Source of the DNA: Gloeophyllum trabeum ATCC 11539
Lineage: Eukaryota; Basidiomycota; Agaricomycetes; Gloeophyllales; Gloeophyllaceae
NCBI RefSeq assembly: GCF_000344685.1
Contig: NW_006920424.1
Span: 66,165 to 117,818, forward strand
DNA: 51,654 bases
Direction: 5' to 3'
Within the stretch, counting starts at the first letter, position 1. Every line of letters starts with the position of its first letter. The position numbers were made by a program, and so were the translations under genes. Under the pieces are notes generated by a model, which did no database searches, was not told the DNA's origin, and worked only from the letters and a program-made list of their open reading frames with translations. Below are positions 46,161 through 51,654 of this stretch, one piece after another.

Positions 46161-49100
46161 CTATAAGCCACCCCAGAAGGCCTCCATCTCCGCCCCACCC
46201 TCCTCCTCCCTCCCCATCCTCAACTCCCTCACGTCGACACAACTGACCACCTTCCTCCTTCTCGCCCTCTTCCTCTCCTTCTCTCTTTCCTTCTCCCTCT
46301 CAAACTCCTCCACACGGCTCTTGTACGCGAACCCAAGCCAGTCATCGAACTCGAAATCGAAATCGACCGCATCAGGCAGGTAGACCCTGCTCCCAAAGGT
46401 ATCGCCCATGCTCGGCGCAGACAGCCACCGCGCCTCCTCTGCGGCTCTCTGCTTCGCGTGCGCGCGCTCCTCCTGCTCGGCAACAAGTGTGGCTTGGGGT
46501 ATATCGCACGGCTCGGCAATAACGCAGCCAAACAGGCTTCCCTCAGCCCGGCTCATCTTCTGAGCTTTCCAGCCCGCGCTTTCTAGGAGCGTGATCATCT
46601 CCCGCAACGTCCTCTCCTGACTGTTAAACATACAGCGCATCTATTCCATAAATCAGCAAACACCTCTCGCAGTATCAGATCGTTCTCACTTCTACTCACC
46701 GTCAAATCCATCCAATACGCATTCGCACTTGCCTTGCCGAGGTTACTCAACAGCGGCGCCCTCCAACTCGGCAAGCGTCTCTCCACCAAGCCCCCCTCGT
46801 CCTCCTCCGCTCCTTGCTCTCTCAGATCTTCACAAGCCAAGGGAAGCACATGGTCGGCAACTACCAGCCTCGTCTTCCGCCTGCCCACCCCATCCGAGTC
46901 CACAGCCACTCTCCTGAGATTGAGCAGTATCTTCCTCGCATACTCATCTGGCCAATCATGCATGATGACCCTCAGCAGGAACACTGCAGGACTCGCCTGC
47001 AGGGCAGGTTGCGGCCTGAAAAAGTCATGAGCTATCGGGGCCGCATCAGTCTCATATACCCCGCCATAATCGAAACAGGGGTGTCATACCCATAAACGTG
47101 ACCCTCCCACCATCCAACAACTCCGGCGCCCTCTCTCTCCACGCCTCCTCCCCCATCTTCACCACCCCCACCCGATCCTGCACCATAAACCTCAACCCCT
47201 CGAATTTCCTCGCAAGCAGCAAACTCGTACTCCCGATCCCACCTCCCACGTCCACGACAAGCGCGCCCTCCGGCAGTGTATGCCACGGAAACGCTGACGT
47301 CGAATTGAGCCTTGATAACCACCAAGGAGCACCAGACTCACCCAAAACTCCGCCACCACCCAGGTCCTCCCACCCCCCGCTCCCCGTCATTGCACACCCA
47401 AACCTTCTCATCCGGCCCTCATTCCCCTTCTCCTCCAACCACGCAAAGAACTCTTTCTCCGTCCGGAACGCCGTATTGAACGGCGAATGTGTCGGCAAGT
47501 TGCTCAGGTGCACACTTGGGGGTGGCGCAGGCGCAGGTGAACCAAGCGCAAAGTTCAATGACAGCGAAGTAAGCGACGGTCTGGGTGACAGCGAGCCTTT
47601 CGGCGAAAGTGAGTTGAACGATTGCTTCGGCGAGAGCATACGCGTAGGCGAGGGCGATCGCAGGTCCGACGGCTTGCGCGAATGCGAGTGCCTGGACATC
47701 ACGGGACTCGATGGCAGGAAAGACCTTGGATGCTGCCGCAGCGCAACTGGACTCGCCGGACAGTGATAATCCATAGCATTCAGCCGCGACGCGATCGGAC
47801 TGGATGGCTGATAATCGCCGGTACTAACTTTGTTTGACGGCCTCTTAGCGTGCCTCGACACCGTTGGCGATGGAGGGCTCCATGGAGGTGCGAGGACAGA
47901 TGTCGGTGGGATCGCCAACGGACTAGGCGACCGACCGCGGGAGCCAGCATTCCTGGTCATGTGCGCTGGAGCGCCCGAAGGTTCAATATTCGTCCATAGG
48001 TCAAGCCCCGCACCCCCAACCATGCCGAAATGTTCCCCAAGGCCAGTCTCGCTCAGGGGACTCCGAATACACCCGCCGCCCTGGCCACCCATGAGATCAG
48101 GCTCCGAAGGGAGTGAACCACGCCGGGGAGACTCAACACCAGCTATAGGCGCCGCAGGACCAAGGATAGAGAAGGAGGGGGAAAGGGGACTAGGACTGGG
48201 TACTCTGGTCGCTGGTGACTGAGGCGGAAAGAGGCCTTGAGCAGGAGGAGGATGAGCTGCGATTGAGTCGAGAGCAGGAGGGAGGAACGTGTCCGTCATC
48301 CACGCCGACGCTTTGAAGAGTTCATCGGAGCTGGTATAAAGCGACCTATAAGTGATTCCCAACAAGGAGAAGGGATGTAGATCCTACCACATAGCGACGA
48401 AGGCAGCAACGCCTTTCGTTCCCTCGTATTTCTTTTCTGGGTTCGCCAGAATATCTTGCCACGATTTACCCGTGTCCATAGCGCTGCTTACACGATTTAT
48501 GGCGAAGGTATCCGCCGTGACTTCGGTAAGTAGGTGGTGTGTTGCCAAGAGACGAAGGATGTGTGAGAGTTTCCCGACATCGCAGCCAATCTTTGCTGCA
48601 ATATCCTCAACATGCATGCCCTTGCGCCCCGCGTCACGGAGTATCTCTACCGTATGTGAAGCTTCGAAGAACCGGAGGCAAGACGGTAGATGATACTGAA
48701 GTGAACCGAGGGGTCAGACCTATTGACGGAACAATCGAAGAACAGTGAACTCACTCCCATGCTTGCATCGCAGAGAGTTAAGAATGGTACTTGTACCATG
48801 ACCCCGATCTGGCCACAAGCTGCGACTATCTTTTTCACGGCGCTGGCTACATCCGGGTGAGCGGTCAGCTTCTCTGACGGACTCTGAGGATCATATGGCT
48901 CAGAGAGGCTAGGGAAATCGACGAGGCGCCGTTCATCGAAGTCCGAATGAAGGGTCCTCGATGAGCCTCCGCCGGGAGAAAACGGAGAGTCCAGTTGTAT
49001 CTGAAGAGTCGGGAAACTGCCCTGAACGGGTGATATGGGTTCCAGCGGGGTTATAGGAAACTCGGGAGAGAACGTTGGGCTCGACGGCCTCGACGAGTCG

Positions 49101-49282
49101 AACGACGTCGAAGTCGAGTAGTACGAACTCTCGCTCGACGCAGGCGACGGGGAACGCCAGTAGGGGTTGTGGGCGTCGTCGTCAAGCCCGTATGTCCTGT
49201 TATACGATGAGTAGACGCGTTCGATGTCGGCTATCGCGTCGCCGACGATGGCGTGCAGGGCGCGCAGGTCGACGAGGGTCAT
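46161..49282 (-). CDS. AdoMet-dependent O-methyltransferase with long Ser/Pro-rich insertion
   Basis: Plant-type O-methyltransferase fold, transferring methyl from AdoMet to a hydroxyl. About five exons give about 960 residues, roughly twice the usual 400-480. The start MTLVDLRALHAIVGDAIADI is chosen because this opening is typical of the family; an in-frame ATG upstream at 49420 exists. After DASMG a GTGAGT intron leads to the winged-helix part: YHLPSCLRFFEASHTVEILR, KIGCDVGKLSHILRLLATHH, TDTFAINRVSSAMDTGKS. A Ser/Pro-rich stretch of about 250 residues follows, with many SP and SPxPxS motifs. Then come EKEFFAWLEEKG, the AdoMet loop VVDVGGGIGSTSLLLAR, HDFFRPQP, the catalytic-type His in RVIMHDWPDEYARK, DHVLPLACED and MFNSQERT. 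The end is a Glu/Arg/Lys coiled-coil-like tail. Substrate unknown. Confidence 0.85.
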
Positions 49283-50566
49283 TGAGGGGGCTACAAATGG
49301 CACGAAGGGGGTCGAGGTATAAGGGGAAGCGTGTATGCATAGCGGAATCGAGGTATAGTCAATCTTCCTGAAAGAGATACAATGAGATGCAGACGATTGA
49401 CGTGAATGTAAGAAGTTCACTACAAGTCAAATCTACCTGGAATGGTTGCCCGCCTACTGCTTTGGGCTACTTTTCGCTTGCCGAAGTGAAGCACAGTCGC
49501 GATACGGGTCCGCGTCTCTCGCACTTACTGATGCGAGCCATTCTACGCTGGCAATGTAAAACGCGTTCACCAGACAGATTGGTAAATTAGGAGGGGTTTT
49601 ATCCCTACTACACTCTGAGGGACATCGCGACAAAGTGAGCAGCTGTGAGCAGGTGCAAGTGTATAATTAGCGCCCAAGTTCGATCGGTATTCCCAATCAA
49701 GGACGCTGTGGCTGAGGGCATCTCCCAAGCTACACCAAACAAAGTGCGGTGGCGGGTGGCGTCTCCTGTGAGCATCTACCCATGGGGCCCTGGGAGCGTT
49801 TATTATGTTTCTCTGGAAGAATATACCCGTGGAGTACTGTTAGCAAACAATTCCTTCCATTGGAATTTGGAATGTTGTAAAGGCCGCCGACATATCGCTG
49901 GATTCCGTCCGCTACTTAAAACGGCCTTCACTTGCGGATGCAGAGACAACCTTGGTGCCAAACAAAGTCTTTCTGACAGTAACAAGGTCTTTGGATTTAT
50001 GTTGAGGAGTAGTTATTGTGCTATGAATATTACCAGCATTTCTTTGTACACCACAGACAGCCCAAAGCTTACGCGCCGTGCATAGCTGCAAGGAATAGTA
50101 CGAGCTCTTCGGGAGGGAAGGACATGTTCGTCTACGTATCCAAAAATTCCGGTGTAGGCTCAGAAGGAAAGTCTTGTATTGCGGGCTCGACAGCAATTCT
50201 GGGCGCTGGAAGGAGGACTCAATCACTCCAGACAGTGAGTGGGGTTCGATTCATCAGCGGCGGAGCAAAGGAGAGAGGGAATGTACGCTGAAACTTGAGA
50301 GGTACGATTCCTTTTTTGACATATCCTTCGAATAAGGATGGAGTCCATGTCAAGTAGTACCTCCCGAACTTCACTAACTCAAGCCACAGCCATATGTTGT
50401 CAGAGGCGCATAAGCCGAGGTCGGTCTGTAAGCCCGACGCGGCATGTGGTCCTGCCATGCTTCACTTCCTTCTCCGAGTCGGACCAATTTGGCGTACGGC
50501 TTCTTCCTCGCGTTCCTTAAACGGATAATCCAGTCCTTTGCGTATTGCATGGTTTTATCTACTATC
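49283..50566. other. gene-poor region
   Basis: About 1.28 kb upstream of the O-methyltransferase, holding its promoter. Open frames inside (plus 49645-50085, minus 50219-50458) have no family resemblance. Confidence 0.45.
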
Positions 50567-51170
50567 ATTGAGGGGGTTCTGCAAAAAGTATCGAATTCGG
50601 CCTGTAGCATTCCACACACTTGACGGATTCTTATCGGATCTTCCGCATATTGTGTGTAACTTAGTGATGAACGTCCTCATTATTTTTATGCATTTTTATG
50701 CAGCCTGTGGAACGTAGGAGAGAGATGCCGGTTCATGTAGGGGGTTCTGCAAAAAGGCGTCACATGCGGTCACAGTGGGATCTCGCCGCGAGCGATGTCA
50801 CGCTTTTGTCACGATATGGGCCCGGGAGATGTGCAAAGTTGCCTCTCTATCTCGACACGCTCGCTATTTACTCTATCGGGCTGGTGTATTGTACTGTAGA
50901 CGGCATATTCATGATATCCCAAGCCATTCTGCTGCAGTCCGTTGAGAGCATCACGAGAGATCTAGTGGACACTGTTCCTTTCCCATGGCCTACAGGACCC
51001 GTTTTCTCTCCCTCTCTTCAACCACAGCAGATATTCCCATTCTGACTTGGCAGAGGGTCTATTCTAGTGTATATATACCTTCCTGAGCTTACCCAACATT
51101 TTTTGGTTGAGTATGGAATGAGATATAAGGGGGTGAGGGGGTTCTGCAAATTTTACAGAACCCCCTCAAT
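50567..51170. mobile_element. 604-bp MITE-like element with 15-bp terminal inverted repeats
   Basis: ATTGAGGGGGTTCTG at 50567-50581 is matched by its perfect reverse complement at 51156-51170. Two more direct copies of the core GGGGGTTCTGCAAA lie inside (50739-50754 and 51136-51150). The last one with the right terminus makes a hairpin, with 13-bp arms TGAGGGGGTTCTG (51134-51146 and 51156-51168) and a 9-nt loop. No coding sequence of a transposase is inside, so it is non-autonomous or a nested set of element ends. A clear target duplication was not seen. Confidence 0.6.
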
Positions 51171-51654
51171 CAGTGATGGGCTTAACCGTGGTCAAACCGG
51201 GTTAAACTGATTTGACCGCGGTTTGACTGTTTTAACCTTAACGGCGGTCAAGGTTAATGCGTGAAAGTCACGTGAACGCATTGCGACTTCACGGACACGA
51301 AGTAAACGAGAACTAAGATATTATACATGAAGATAGGAACTATGTACTATAATGAAGATAATGAGGATTATACTATGCTGTCTAATAGATCAATAGCAGG
51401 AAAACTTATGCATTCATTACCTCCTGGTATTGCAATTCAAGATCTAAGTTGTCTTGTCCTCGGGACCAGAGTTCAGTCAGGGTTTGAAAGGTTTCCGTAC
51501 CAGAGGAGTAGAGAAAAAGATTCCGCAAGAGCCACACCTCATTTCGAGGGATACTAGCAGGCTCTGCAGCCGGGGCGGCAGTGCGCGGAGGAGTGGCTTC
51601 CGGTAGATTGAAATCATTGCTGACGGCGCCTTGTACAAGCTCGTCGACGAGCTT
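51171..51654. mobile_element. hAT-like transposon end, running off the window
   Basis: The terminus CAGTGATGGGCTTAACCG begins at 51171, right after the MITE-like element. It has subterminal short repeats in both directions (GGTCAAACC, GGTTTGAC, GGTCAAGG) within 80 nt, typical of hAT ends where transposase binds. An open reading frame on the minus strand ends about 235 nt inside. The other end lies beyond the window. Confidence 0.55.
51406..51654 (-). CDS. C-terminal part of a hAT-type transposase (partial)
   Basis: An open frame of 82 codons enters from the window edge and ends at TAA (51406-51408). It reads KLVDELVQGAVSNDFNLPEA, then an Ala/Pro-rich linker, then EVWLLRNLFLYSSGTETFQT and LELQYQEVMNA. 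Its assignment as the tail of a hAT transposase rests mainly on the position next to a hAT-like terminus; the hATC dimerisation block itself would lie outside the window. It could be another gene inside the element. Confidence 0.4.
   Translation of the reverse strand, partial: KLVDELVQGAVSNDFNLPEATPPRTAAPAAEPASIPRNEVWLLRNLFLYSSGTETFQTLTELWSRGQDNLDLELQYQEVMNA

Noticed and set aside
34385..49282. P450 and O-methyltransferase as one biosynthetic cluster
   Set aside because: They are 10 kb apart with decayed genes, a zinc-finger gene and membrane proteins between, and no backbone synthase is present in the window.
1..51654. CRISPR array, bacterial operon, rRNA or tRNA gene
   Set aside because: Nothing with the needed repeats or cloverleaf was seen, and the gene structure is plainly eukaryotic.

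Overview
The window looks like a scaffold piece from a wood-decay-type mushroom genome (Basidiomycota, Agaricomycetes, probably Polyporales). Protein-coding genes are cut by many 50-70 nt introns with GT-AG (rarely GC-AG) borders, and several products resemble lineage-typical agaricomycete families: multi-TM proteins, a TM protein with two beta-sandwich-like repeats, an S1-like protease family and an O-methyltransferase with a long N-terminus. No species can be named from sequence alone. One assembly gap (33699-33948) is flanked by an exact 803-bp duplication, most likely an assembly artefact.

Layout. 1-2.2 kb: eroded coding sequence with a 6 x 20 bp tandem repeat. 2.2-6.35 kb: a large multi-exon gene, readable end to end, for a transposase-like protein (zinc ribbon, DDE-like core, C-terminal Cys/His cluster). 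6.6-8.65 kb: a weak minus-strand gene and a sirtuin remnant that has lost its catalytic core. 9.95-13.7 kb: ORC5 and a multi-TM protein, both minus. 15.4-17.1 kb: a TM surface protein. 17.4-21.7 kb: arm 1 of an old inverted duplication carrying an intact zinc-finger gene and, divergently, eroded coding DNA. 23.3-24.5 kb: alpha/beta hydrolase. 24.8-27.9 kb: NOP4/RBM28-type ribosome biogenesis factor. 29.6-32.6 kb: DUR3-type urea transporter. 32.9-36.7 kb: cytochrome P450 plus the duplicated promoter and 5' end. 37.2-38.9 kb: S1-like serine protease pseudogene. 39.6-43.5 kb: arm 2 of the inverted duplication, with the zinc-finger paralogue. 44.1-45.8 kb: multi-TM protein. 46.2-49.3 kb: O-methyltransferase with a long Ser/Pro insertion. 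50.6-51.65 kb: a short inverted-repeat element directly abutting a hAT-like transposon end whose transposase runs off the window.

The genes do not form one pathway. Housekeeping genes (ORC5, NOP4, DUR3) alternate with secondary-metabolism-type enzymes (P450, O-methyltransferase, hydrolase), orphan membrane proteins, decayed genes and mobile elements. The most distinctive features are the transposase-like gene, the 4-kb inverted duplication with a conserved TATA promoter and conserved intron, and micro-exons of 10, 11 and 14 nt, two of which carry active-site residues.

Exon borders were read by eye from splice consensus and frame continuity; no alignment or database search was run.
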